DNA of 64,000 nucleotides. Origin: Glycine soja. Taxonomy: Eukaryota; Streptophyta; Magnoliopsida; Fabales; Fabaceae. Below the pieces are notes generated by a model. The model did no database searches. It saw only the letters and a program-made list of their open reading frames with translations, and had not been told where the DNA came from. Positions 13,118 through 26,100 of this stretch are shown piece by piece; the stretch's first letter is position 1; every line of letters begins with the position of its first letter. The translations under genes were made by a program, and so were the position numbers. The stretch covers positions 806,001 to 870,000 of the forward strand of contig NC_041004.1 of NCBI RefSeq assembly GCF_004193775.1. Direction: 5' to 3'.

Positions 13118-13468
13118 TGTTAAGTTGAGAATCCTTATTAAAAATGGAATAAAATCAAAAAGACTTTATTTCAATGTTTTAGGTCCAAACCTGATAATGG
13201 ATTCATTTATGGATCAATAGAATGTCTACTTCAAATCTCGTTAGAATTTAACATCAAACACCATAAAATACATGAGCATTGAAGTAGAGAATACATAAAC
13301 TATTTTCACATCAGGCACCATAGAACATATAAGCATTGTTAAGTAGAGAATATCCTTATTAAAAATGAAACAAAACTAAATTTTTTTTACTTCAATGTTA
13401 GGTCTATACCCAGTAATGGATTTATGGACCAATAGAATGTCTACTACAAATCTCATTAAAATTTATTC
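13118..13468 (+). repeat. Imperfect tandem duplication with ~220-base period
   Basis: TGTTAAGTTGAGAATCCTTA (13118-) and the following block with GGTCCAAACCTGATAATGGA and AATAGAATGTCTACTTCAAA recur from 13337 with about 80-85% identity by eye. Just upstream, 13070-13112 folds as a small inverted repeat (TATTCTCTACTTCAACG and its inverse). Confidence 0.75.
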
Positions 13469-15325
13469 GACAAGAATTAATTATATTTTTGTTTTAAAAA
13501 AACATATTATATAATTTTTCATGTCTAATGTAAAGTTTTCAAAAATAGCTTTCACGTTATTGATATGATTTTGGTCTTAAAATTGTATTTCCAAACATGT
13601 TATTGACTTTTTTTTTTTTGCTATAACTTGTCATTAACTTTATAACATTTCCAAAGAAAAAACTTAATTGAAGTTCTTAACTTTTTTCTAGTGGGTCTCT
13701 TTATGGCTTGTTGCCACATAAAAATTAAAAAATACTAGCTAATTTTTATTTCAACCGTAAAACTTAATTTGAATGCTTAATTTATTTTTGGTGAATACTA
13801 TTTTGTTTTTTGCTAACATAAAAACTCTTATTTTGAGTTGATTTTTGTTAATAATTAAACAATCTTGATAATTACTTTTGTGAACAACATCATAAAAATC
13901 TTATAAGAATTTATTTGTTCCAAAGTTTCAATAACATTTAGGATTAATGACATATTAATTATGATTATTTTAGGAATTTTATCATTAAGTTTTTTTTACA
14001 CATGCTGCCATCATACTTTATAATTTCCATATATTTTATTATTATATATATGTTTTTTTAATTTTGGCCAAGTTTATTATTATGTTACCAACAAAACTTT
14101 GTCAATCTTTAGGCACACACTTTTTTTATGCTGAATCTCTAGGATGCACTTTATTACACATTTAAGAAATGGGTAAAATGTTGTAAAAAATTTTAAAAAT
14201 ATAATGATAAAATATGCCGAAAAAATTAAATGATAAAATTTACAAAATAACAATAATTAAGTTTGATAAATAATTGGAGATGCTGTTTTCCTTTTTCTTT
14301 CTCACATTTCAATTTGCTACTGCAAAGCGAATACTCATTCCTTCCTTCAAATCCCCCTTCTTCTCTCTTCCTTCAACCATCGTTCGTTCTGATTGAACTT
14401 TGCTAGGGTTTCAACCTCTCTCACTCTCAGTAAGCAAAGTTACCGTTTTTATTTTATTTTATTTTATTATTATTACAAGTTAGGATCTGAATTCGTGATT
14501 CTGTAATACGAATCAGAAAAAAGATTCCCTCGCCAAATCCTGTAATACTAAAGTGGAGAATTTCTGTCACAAATTTTTTATAACTTCCATTTCTCTCCTT
14601 CTCTCTATTCTCCTTCGTTTTGTAACTCTGCAAAATCCATTTCTCAGGTATGTACAATGTACGGATTCATTCTTACATTTGATTTGAACGGTTCATTCGT
14701 TGTGGGTCGTCTTCAAAATGTGTTTTTTCTCAGTAAAGAAACACGCTTGCACACTCTTATGCTGTTTTGTTGTTGTTTATTTAATTTATTTTGCTTAGCT
14801 GCGAAATCTGTGCGATAATTAGGAGGTTGCAGAAACGATAAAGTTAAACTCTTTTTCACTTCATAAATGAGCATGGGAATACGTACGACTGATTCTGGAA
14901 CTATGGTGTGATGGGATATCCTTCACCAAAAAAAAATGATTTTGTTTTCTGATTTCAATGGAAAAATAATGTTAAAAAAACTAAAAATTTAGGTTAGTGT
15001 TTTTTTTTATATAAAAAAACAGTTGATTTATCTGCTTATTTTTGACTTTTTATTTCTTTCATTTTTGCGTGTAAATTTAAAATAATTTTAGTTGGATAAT
15101 GCCAGCCAAGTAAGAATTACTCGAAGTTCAATTTATGAATGTTTTTAGCATAATACTATGAATGTTCCTGCAATAATTCAGTTAAAGATAGGTGTAGATA
15201 GCTTTTAATATTTGTTTGGTTGTTTGGAACCACACCAATAAATAAGGGTTTTCGTAGACCAGTTTTTGGTTGTAGGAGGTTGCTGTGATGATGGTTCACT
15301 AATTCCTAATGTCCGTAGAAATTAA

Positions 15326-15624
15326 TGCTCCCTCCATTCCTATTTATAAGACCCAATTACCTAATTCATTTAGATTAAGAAAAATGGTTAATTTAATTAA
15401 TAACAACAAATTTATCTTAAATTTATAACTTTTTTCAAAACTATCCTTGTCATTAATATTTTTTCTCTTCTAATTATTTGTCAATATATTCTCTCTCTTC
15501 TTTTGATTAGGGGTATTTTTAGTCTAAAAATAATTAATGAAGGAAACATTATAGATTGAGTCCTATAAAAAGAAACAAACACCATTTCAAACTTGGGTCC
15601 ATTAAATAGGACCAGAAGGAGTAC
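15326..15624. mobile_element. Stowaway-like MITE in the probable 5' leader intron of the SKP1-like gene
   Basis: The left end reads GCTCCCTCCATTCCTATTTA. The right end, inverted, reads TACTCCTTCTGGTCCTATTTAA, which is the common Stowaway 'ctccctccgtt' terminus. It is about 300 bases, AT-rich inside, with no open frame. Confidence 0.75.
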
Positions 15625-16262
15625 AATAGGTTGACTTAAAGTCTAAAACAGACAACTTAGAAAATACTTAGGAAAAATTACACAATTCTACACTATTATA
15701 AGTTTATGAATTAGGTATAGTGGACAAATATATTTTTGTACGCATTTGGTGTTGACAAACTTCGATCACTAAAGTAGAAAGTAAAGTTGGATAAAATTTA
15801 CTATTTGCTTCAATTTGTTGTAGTCTTTTTCATATACAATATGCTAATGCTTGTGTTTTGGCCATGCTTAATATTGGGGTAGTATATTTTTATCTGCTCT
15901 TCATTTCTATATTGTCATCTACTGCAGTTATTGACTTCTTATCCTTAACTTTGCAGCTTTCTTTTTGATTTTGAGAGGTACCAAATCATTCTTCATTCTT
16001 CTCTTTGGCAAGTTCACGCCTGTTTTACTTACTGGTTGAAATATTGTGATAGAGATTTGTGTAACATTGCAAATTCTCCCGTGGACCTTGTGGATTCGAG
16101 AAATGTTGCTCAAGTATCATCATCCTATTGCAGAAGTCCTTTGGAAGGTGGACATATTAAGTTGTTGTTTGGATTTGAAGTTTAATTTTTTAAATCAGGA
16201 ATTCCTTGCACCATAAAGAAACTTCCAGTATCCCTGTATTTCTCTTTTCAAATTGTTGTCAG

Positions 16263-19200
16263 ATGTCAGAAATTGACTTGGCAGTTATTAAACCTGAGGT
16301 ATGCTACCTTTTTGTATAAGTGAATATATACTTTTTATCTTAAAACCTTCTTGGCCGTGGCCCAATATTTCATTTGAGTTGTACTGCTTCCTTTTTTGCT
16401 TTTGGTAGTAACTGTTTACTTATTCCTTTGACTGATATTAAAAAACTATGTATTCTCTTGTATGCGGTTTGTTAATTCGTTTCCTGTAATACTTAATAGA
16501 AATTACATTTTATTCAATAATTTCGATAGGTTTAGTGCCATTTTTTTCTCTACACGGTTGAATCCCAACATCCTCTCAAATATTGCATATGAAAATGAAA
16601 CTGTGTTTATTTGATGTGAATTGTGATTATGTGAATACAAACTGTTTTCGAGTGCTCGGTTTTAAACGAGTTGTTTTAGCATTTTAATGACTCTCTGGTC
16701 TAGTTTTCTCCTCAATCTCTTTGATGATGGAGATTGTAGGGAGGGATTGTGGATTAAGAATTGACAGCATGCGCATGCATGACCTATCAATTAAATAACA
16801 GGGAGTTTCAGGGGTGAATGTCTCTTTCTAGATATTCTTTTAAAACATTTGATATTCTTTGAAAGCCTTAGACATGCATGTGGCTCATACAACTCTGTGC
16901 ATTATCTTCTCCTTGAATCAGTGAATTAACTTAGTGTAGATGGGTAGTCTATCTTCTCCTTGAATCAATGAATTAACTTAGTGTAGATGGGTAGTCTCTT
17001 TAATGGCTTTTGTGTTCCAATTTTTCTATGATTGTATGTTTAGTTGTGTACTTGTCTTGTCTGGAATATCATAATTGCTATTCTTTAATTTAACGCAATG
17101 AAATCCACCAAAAAAAAATTAATGCAATGAAACTTCCCTACAAGAGAATCAAGACCTTCCATTGGTTACTTTCTTACATTGAAACTGAAACTCTTCTTTG
17201 TTTGTATTTTCAGATGATGAAGCTGTATGTCTGGCTTCAGACTTCAGATGATTCAATCCAACAAGTGGAACAAGAAATTGCAATGTTTTGCCCACTGATA
17301 TGTCAAGAAATAATACAAAAAGGCATGGGATCTTCCAAGAGTTGTGCAATATGTCTTCCTCAACAAGTCAGTCCTGCCATGTTGAGCTTAATTCTTGACT
17401 ATTGTCGGTTTCATCAAGTACCAGGCCGTTCAAACAAGGTTTGACTTCTTTTTTTCAATGCTCCTACATTGTTATTATCTTCATAGTTGACAAGACGATC
17501 CAAGCCTGAACAATAAATGTGAAAGGTATTTGACTTAGGGATTATTCTTTTTATAGGAACGTAAATCTTATGATGAGAAATTTGTTAGGATAGACACAGA
17601 GAGGCTTTGTGAGTTGACATCTGCTGCAGACAGCCTTCAGTTAAAACCTTTGGTGGATCTTACCAGTCGTGCACTTGCTCGAATAATTGAAGGGAAAACA
17701 CCGGAGGAGATACGTGATATATTTCATTTGCCTGATGATCTTACAGAGGTGTCTGGTGCTTGTGAGAACTCTGTATGCCAATTATATCTTTTTGGATTTT
17801 CTATTTTCATTTCTCACGCATTCTTTTGATCCAGGAAGAAAAGTTGGAGCCCTTGAGAAATATAACGGCTGACCCAAGGATCAGACTTTTGAACCGTTTG
17901 TATGCCAAAAAGAGAAAAGAACTAAAAGAGCGTGAAAGGTTAAAGGTGCCACCAAATTGTTTCTTACTTTTATCTTCAACACATTTTATATGTCACACTG
18001 TCAATGCCAATTGTAGTCCTTATTCCTTAATTAGGTCTTTCTGATTGAACTTTTATTGATAAGAACTGTACAGATCAGTGTTGTCAGTGGTGTATTGCAT
18101 ATTTACATTTTTTCAACAAGGCAAAAGATATTGCATATTTGCATTAACTTCCATAGACATAGTTTTACGACAGATTGCATAGTGTCACCATTTTTTGAAG
18201 CAAGGCAACAATGTTGGAGAAAATGTAAATTTATTTTGATAGAAGAGATTCATATATATGAAGAGAAAATTTATAGTTTAAATAGATTTTTGGTTCTTAT
18301 ACTTTACCTTGATTTTGGTTTTGATCCCTATATTTTTAAAAGTTTGGTTTTTGATCCTTAGTTTTACAAGTTTAGGTTTTGATCCTTGTAGTTATATATT
18401 GTTTTGGGTTTGGCCGCACAATTTTTTTGCTTCTTCTACCAAAGCTGTCAAACACAAGTAAGCATCTCATCCGTTGCTTCTATTCCAAAGATGCACCACC
18501 AACCATTGACAAAACTGGTGCTGATGTGTTCTTGCTTCATTTATATTTCTAAATTGTAGATAAGTTTTGATTTAAATAAGAATAAATCTGTTTGCATGTT
18601 TCAGAATGTTGAAGTTGAGGAAGAGCATGTTGATGAACGTTCAGTTGATGACCTTTTGTCTTTTATTAATGGAAATGATGGAGGTAAATTGAACATATTA
18701 ATCTTCCCTTTCTTTGTATTCACTTCATGTTTTTCTGTCTATAGATTGATCAAATGTGTACTTTTCTCATTCCTAATTGGTGAGGACTTTCTATTTAATG
18801 TTACTCATTGGCCATAAAAATCTTTTCTGAACCATTAGATGAGCTGATGAATTGACTTGGGCCATTATCCAATTGGGCAATAAGTTCCTTCATATTCACA
18901 TTGTAATTCTGAATGCTAGGATGCACAGATAACTGTTCACTATGGGTGGTCTGTAGGTAAAGATGATGACATTCTAAATTTGAGAGATTAGGGCATTTTT
19001 AGATGATAAATTGTTGCTAGTCTCCAACAAAGTTTATGACAGCCAGGCTGAAGTAGTATAGGCAAGAAGAGTGCTAAAGTTTGTCTCCTTTTTTATATGA
19101 CAAGCATTTTACCCCTTCTTTAACTAAATTTCATGTAAATTGATGTATAAGAAATATTTAAACATGCCTGCAAAATAATTTGACTTCATAAGTTTATGAT

Positions 19201-21156
19201 TGTAGGGAAATATTGTGAATTATAATGTTTTGAAATAATTTTAATTAGAAAAAAATAAAGATATTTACGAGAAGAATTGACTCAATTCTTTATATGTATA
19301 ATTTTTTATTTTCTTGGTACCAAATTTCATTAATCTTGTGACAGTGCACTTATTTTGTCACATCATTTAGGACTAGTTTTGATATGATTTTTGGGATGTG
19401 TAGCATCACTAAATGCCTTTTGAAATATTTTTGAGATTCTTTTAGAGAGGAATTGTCTGAGAGCTATAATTTTTTTTATAGTTTTCTTCAGTTCTGCTTT
19501 TGAATTTCTTACTGGAGGTGAAGAATTTTGTTGCAGATCCAAAGGGAGTTAAAACATCAAAGAATAAAAAGAAGAACCGGAGGAAAAAAGAGCAACAGAA
19601 GAGCTCTTCTTTGAAGGAGGAATCTGAACTGAACAAAAAGGTGGTTTTAAAAGTTAAATCATTTGGCACTGTCCATTTTGAATGAACATGGCTATGGTCT
19701 TATTACCACAACGTTAAAGTGTTTATTGCCTTTTTCTTCTTATAATAGGAGGTAAATGGTCATGATATCAGACACCAAAGTTCTGAAGCTGAGAGAATTA
19801 GCGAGACCTTGTATTTACCCTATGCAGATGATGACACATTTTCTCCTAAGGTTGAGTTTGATGATGGTGATATAGATGATGAGATCGATCCTGCTTTAAA
19901 GGAAAAAATTGACAGGTAGGATTATTTTCTGACTCAATGCTTTATACTGTATTGTAATGTTTTTAAAACCTATTTTGTATTTTTCTTGTGACTGGTATCA
20001 TCTTTAGCATAGTTGCTCTTCCAAGTCACTAGCTTTTTTTCTGCTTATTCAGCCACATTGCTGAATAGATCTTATATGGACTATTGCATATACAGAGGAC
20101 AAGGCCCTGGAATGATTTGAACTCTATTCTTATGCCTTTTTGGTTTTCAAGGAGTGTAACCTATGAGTTCTGCACACTTGAGTTAAGCCTAGTGGCAATG
20201 TTCATGACACTCTTTATTTATCTTCATGTTTTTTACCTTTTCATTTTAGGTAAACAAATTTATCTCTTTGATATATAAAGAGATGTTTGCATGGTAGTTT
20301 ACACTAGAGTGCTTTTAAGATGATGGTATGATGCACCCTGAAATTTATTTCCACGGTACCTTTTGATGCAGGGAAGTGGAAGATTTTGCCCGCAGATTAA
20401 ATTCTGACTGGCCAGAAAGAATGCAAGAACTTTTATCTTCAGGGAAAGAACGGGAGACAATACTTTTTACTACAGATGGTTTTCTAAGGCGACATGCTTG
20501 TAAGTTTTTGCCTTGTGTCACAGTATTTTTCCTTATCCATCATATGCTTTCTAGCTGAACTTAAAAAATAATTTGTATTTTGTGCTAAAAAAATTCTTTT
20601 CTTTTTCCTTTCTCCACTCTAGTTTCTTTTTGCATCTTCTACTTTTTTTTCCTGTTAGTGTTGGTGACATGAATTCAGTTTTATAGTTTCACTGCTTTTT
20701 TCTTATTATATATACTTGATGATGCCTGTTAGTCTGTTAGCTAATCCTGCTGTGCAGGGTCAAATTGTATAGTGCCATATCCTGTCAATTTATAAACAAT
20801 GATGTGCTATTATTGCCAGAGATTTTTACGCTCACCTTATTTTTGTGAGTGTCGTAATTTCTGATTGTTTTGTATTTATATGATTTGTGCTTGAATTCAT
20901 TCAGTGTTTGTGCATAGGGTCTTGCTAATGAGTCTGATGTACACTGATTAAGAAATCAATAAATAAAAAGCTTTTACTAGAAATGTTGCTGTTTCTTATA
21001 AAACCTGATTCTTTAATCAGTGTTGTTAAGTGGCCTTTGGGAACTACTCATCATTCTCCTTAGTAATAAAGCACTTTTTTAGAAAATATGCTCCAAATTC
21101 ATCCCATTTCGACTCTTCTAGTGTTATTCACAACTCACTAAATCTCTCTTTCCATC
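16263..21156 (+). CDS. SKP1-like protein, ASK20/ASK21 class (about 347 aa, 8 coding exons plus a split stop)
   Basis: The coding exons are 16263-16298, 17214-17438, 17557-17748, 17835-17945, 18605-18683, 19537-19640, 19749-19915 and 20372-20499, all in phase. Residues 13-87 form the SKP1 POZ fold and 88-150 the SKP1 C-terminal region ending in LPDDLTEEEKLEPL. These are the parts that bind cullin-1 and F-box proteins in SCF E3 ligases. The long tail after residue 190 is what marks the ASK20/21 class. It has a Lys-rich block (SKNKKKNRRKKEQQ, 222-235), an acidic DDGDIDDEIDPALKEK block (~286-301) and a final EVEDFARRLNSDWPERMQELL segment. The 5' leader probably starts near 14.3 kb and is split by an intron. 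The end is uncertain. Splicing 20499 to the acceptor before 21163 makes T|GA a stop at once, and intron retention would instead add 19 residues. The feature end is therefore approximate. Confidence 0.88.
16904..16997 (+). repeat. 47-bp tandem duplication in SKP1-like intron 1
   Basis: Units 16904-16950 and 16951-16997 both start ATCTTCTCCTTGAATCA and differ at one base. They are intronic. Confidence 0.9.
18278..18412. repeat. MITE fragment in SKP1-like intron 4
   Basis: Three phrased copies of the type GGTTTTGATCCYTATATTTT occur in a row (around 18308, 18343 and 18375), as in the left arm of the palindromic MITEs at 25.8 and 41.6 kb. The right arm is missing. Confidence 0.55.
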
Positions 21157-21339
21157 TTCAGGACTGGACTTAGAATGGAATTATGGAAATGAATCCTTAT
21201 CAGAGGCTTCAACAATTTTGAGATGCTGGCGGGAGCAAGAAAAGTTTTGCATGCCAGTTGTTTTTCTTTTTTTGCATTTCCATTGTTATATTCTATTCTT
21301 TGCAGTTCATTTTTGGTGCCCAATTTTATTCCGGGGACT

Positions 21340-23118
21340 CTTGTACTTTAAGGTCATAAAAAAAAAAGCTCCTAGTTTGTATGGAATATTAATCCTTTAT
21401 TTTTGTGCCTTTGCAATTTTGGTTTTTTATTTGTATGGAATACATTGATTTTTTTTTAAGACATTTGGTGTGGGGGTAAGGATTAATCTTCACTGCTTCA
21501 CGAGTAAAATTCACTTAACTTGACTCATGAAATTTGGTTTAGTGAGTTTACCATGTGATTTTTTTTTTTTCCAAAATGCTCATTTTTATCGATAAATATT
21601 AATTATTAATGGTTAGTTTTTTATTGGCGGGAGAAATTGAATACACATAATTTTCTTCCCTATCTTCTCCTTTCTTTTTTATCTTTCTAATATTTATAAC
21701 GAATTCAATGATAAAAAATGTTTAATGTCTTGAAAATATAAAAAAGACATTCAATACTTATTATCCAATTAGTAATAAGAAGATATTGAAAGAAGATTCA
21801 CAATTATTGTTGTACAATACAAATAATGCAATGTTTAGGGACAAATAGATGGATCCTTCGAATTCCCTTGGGCCGAACATGGTCTTCGATATGTTTTTCA
21901 CTTTTTCTTGATTTAGTCAGAATTTCCCTGTACGTGGCTCTCTCACTTTGAACTAGATAAAGCTAGTGGGGTTCATGATCCATTCGCCCCTAATTTGATT
22001 TAGGTTGAAGTTAATCTTGACGGATTTAAAATTTAAAATTTAAAATTAGTGCCTGATATAATATTAGAGCAAATTTAAGCTGTATTTCGGGATGTCTTAA
22101 CTCGGTATGATATTATATTATATATTTTTCTGAAACTTTCTAAACAATTTTTCTCTTAACGTGATGAATAATATTTTATATAATAATATTTTTTTATTGA
22201 AATTGATATATTATATTATTTAACTTAATTATACATAAAATTAAGATTGATATATTATGCTAAAAAATTGAACTAATTTACTCTTATATTATCGAATTTT
22301 ATTCAGGATTGATTTCAAATTCAAATGAATAATTCAATTTTATGTCATATAGGGAATAGGATAAAGCTTGATGAAGTTTCTGATGAAAAAGGCCAGAAAT
22401 TACAAGTATGTTTGGTAAGGTTCATACTTGAAATGATAGTTAAGCCTTGAGACTCTCTTGAGTTCTATCAGATGGACTAGTTTTTTGGTTTAAACTTTTC
22501 TCTTGTGCTTAAGTCATAACAAAGGATCCGTGTTCTACTATCCATATTTTCATAAAAGAACTAGCATATGCGACACGACATTGAATAAATCCATGTCTTT
22601 CCTCTAAATCTCGAAAGTTTTAAATCTTGCAGAAATTAAAATTTAGCTAACTTCATGTTCAAATTTCATACAAGTATACAACAATAGTAACAGTAGTTAA
22701 TAATAATGATACAAACACAAGTTATGGAGATATGGTTTTGATCAGACTTTTAACAGCAGCTTCTCAGTGTTAGCAGCCTTTTAACAGTCCTTCCCTCTAT
22801 GATTGGAGTTTCCTAAGCATGTCACTTTGCTTCTTGGTAAAGACATGGTTTTTTATCAGACTCTCCTTGATGCAAAGCCATCATCAACCAGGAAATGGAA
22901 TCTCCATCTGCTATCTCACAAAAAATAAGGTTACAATACACAGATTGGTGGGTCCCCTTGAATATCAGAATAACTGGGTAATATCTCTCTCATATCTTAA
23001 CTGCTGATTTATAACTTTTAAGTCCATGCTATCATATCATACAATTTGGCTGAAATTCTGTTACAACAAAGTTACAAATGTTACATAATGTCCTAGGAGG
23101 GTACAAGTCTGCTGCTGA
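21340..23118. other. Tail-to-tail spacer between the SKP1-like and SPPL genes
   Basis: The SKP1-like 3' leader probably ends near 21.4-21.5 kb. The SPPL 3' leader probably occupies the part just below 23.1 kb. The middle is AT-rich without a recognisable frame. Confidence 0.5.
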
Positions 23119-26100
23119 TTAATGGTGGCTGTCAATTGATTGGTTATCCTCTTGGATATGAGGGCAATGCCTTTCTGGTTCCCCTCTTGTCCATAAAATC
23201 TTGAGCTCCCCTCTCTTTTTTCCCAATGACAAAAAGGTGCCTGAAAAAGGACCAGATTTTAATGTCATGCAGTACCTAAATGTCTACTATGTCAGTCCTT
23301 GGGCTGGTAGACCAACAGCAATCAGTTTTATCAAAGCAATGTCAGCTACACGGACCAATTGATGTTATTGCAGTCTGTCAAAAGATAATTTTCAGTAAAA
23401 TCATTTTACTTCTTTGCCCACATCCACTTATGAAATTTTTCACTACATGCAAAAAGATTATATTTGCTGCAAACTGTCTGATATAACTCCTTTTTTTGAA
23501 GTGATACTAATTACTAATTAGCATGATTTAAGCAAAGGAACCTTCAACAGCCAATAGAAGAGGCTCAAATATAACACCAAGGAGTATTTTTTGCAGATGG
23601 AGGGAAGTATGAAATGTAAAGATTACACACCAGCATGCCATCATAGGTGTTTCTACTTTAGATTTAAATGAGTCTGATTAATTATACTTGCCAAGTGTAA
23701 ATGGGACTATATAAAGCAAAGCTGGCTGACCATGCCCATCCATCAAGTTCAAAGCCACATATGTGATGAGGAGACCTGCAGATAAAAATTCAAGGAATGA
23801 TGTAAAGGACAAAGCCAACAGCCACTTCCACAGGTGAAGATAGGACTATAGGGAAGAAGCAAGCAAACAGAACTGTATTGGAGTTCTTAATAAGTTAATG
23901 TTGTCAAAGTGTTGCACCATTGGTTCCTTATTAATGCTAAACAGTAAATTGACAACATATTAGATCGCAGTACTGCATGCATAGGCCTAATGCATTATGA
24001 TGAATTAAACTAGAGATAAACATCTTTAAACCCTTGCCTATTATGCTACCATCCAAAGACACCACTAACTTGACAAGTTTGCAATAACATGTTAAGTTGA
24101 TGCACTTAAAAATGTGCATCAATTTTTAAGCCAGTTTCCTAGAATGTTCCCTAGTTAACTTATTAGAATATTATTAGAATAGCCGAGCATATAATATTTG
24201 AGGAATCTAGCATAACAGTTAACAGGTCCAAAGATTTTCACATTTTTTCATGAAAACTATCCCAGAACAAACATTTCATACCTAAACCGTAGGCAGTCAT
24301 TGCCCACAAGAAGTATCCAGCCCGAAGGTTCTTCTTTGCCAACCAATCATACCTGTAAAGTTAGTTATCAATAGAATAAGTCCATGAACTGTTAACATGA
24401 TGAAAGACCATTACCCTTTCCATCTATCTAAAACATTTTACAAGGAAACAATGTGGTCAGGTATTCTATCACCAAAAAATCAGTAATACAAGGAAGTCGA
24501 AGATGAGTAGGAGAGGTATGTATTATGACTTCCAATTCTACCTTAGTGAAAATGCCACTATAAGTCCTGGTAAGATTATGTCCCCAAATCCGATGATACT
24601 GTAACCACCCCAAGGATCAAATAGACGTGGTATCTTGAGAAGCATGGGGATACCATCTTCTCCACTCTTATCACCTCGAGCTACCTGTATAGAGAAAAGT
24701 TATATTAATTTTAACGGGAAAACAGTATATCATGTATGAGGCCAAAATCAACTTTGGGAAGAATGGTAGAGGGAGAACTTTCTTTAAAACACTCACCACT
24801 ATCATCACACTCTCATGGAACCACCGTTTAGAGACAAACACCCAAAAAATGTCATATAGGAAGGCACAACTGAGAAGAACAGTTCCAACCTGATTCAGAA
24901 AAAAAGGTATATGTCGGTCAGTGGGTGCTTTTTTGTTCATAATAAAAGTTCAGTAGTATCCAGCAAAGCTATGTCTTCAATGATTTGTCAGTTTAACTAT
25001 TATATAAATGCCCCATGTGTGACTCCTATTCTTAAATTCAAGAGTATCACAAACAAGTAAATAAGGACATAGCGCCTTAGACAAGTTTTTTTAAAAAACC
25101 AAAGAGTGAGAAAAAAATAACTATAAATCATTAATTACCTTGAGATTTGGTATGCGAACAATCTGAAGAACTGTAATTATCAATGTGATACCCTGAATGA
25201 CAGGAGGCAGAAAAAGAAAAGTAAACAGTTAAATAAATATTGATCTGCCTCTTAATATCTTGGAAGTTTTATATTATAAACACTTACAATCTTAAATAAG
25301 GAGTGTTGGTATTAACTAGTAAGAAATCCTAAAAGGAAGAATTTTAATTTTAATTTATATTCAAAACTACATTAAAAGGGAACAAGTATTATTAAGAGAA
25401 ATAGATTTTTTAAGTGACAAGAGAGGAAAAACATTGACGTGAAGCAGAAAAATAAAAATCATGGGAATGGAAACTAATAACAGGTATATCAATGGGTCAA
25501 GATCAATCTCCGACCATGTTTCATTTTGATGATTAGTTACAGCCAAATTTCAGTAATATAAAAGCAGAGATTAGGAATTTGATTTTGTTCTTCAAAACTT
25601 TTCCATTGATCAATAGCAAAAGAATGCCCTCCTTGATACTTAGTTCATGATTCCACACTACCAGATACTGTTAATGCAATAAATAATTAGTTATTTGATC
25701 TGTATGATATGTAAACCAAAACAATACATTTGAAGCCACAAATGTGGTATCCTACAGTCATTGTTTTAAGGGAAATAAGTGTTTTTAGTCCCAATATTTT
25801 CAGTCAAACTTGGTTTTATCCCTGTACTTTCAAATTGGTGAATTTAATCCTCCAACTTTTGAAAATATGTGAAAGTAGTCCCTCTTCATGTTTAAACTTA
25901 ACATTTAGTGGCAGTTTTTGACTGCACAAAGTTGAAAGAGGGACTAAATTCACATATTTTCAAAAGTAGAAGGACTCAGTTCATTAATTTGGAAGTAAAG
26001 GGAACAAAACCAAGTTTGACTGAAAGTACAGGGACCAAAAACATATTTTTCCCTTTCAATTACAACTAGAGAAAGAGTATCAGATTTCATGCTAGTTTAA

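Larger units (their letters stand above)
11954..14290. other. Head-to-head spacer between PrfB3 and the SKP1-like gene
   Basis: The PrfB3 leader probably runs to about 12.2 kb. The SKP1-like leader begins near 14.3 kb, with a CT-rich block (14330-14428) ending TCA|GTAAGC, a likely leader-intron donor. Between them lie a MITE remnant and the 13.1-kb duplication. Confidence 0.55.

Noticed and set aside
21218..21448. 76-codon hydrophobic frame after the SKP1-like gene
   Set aside because: It lies in the probable 3' leader, with T-rich composition giving Phe/Leu-rich peptide.
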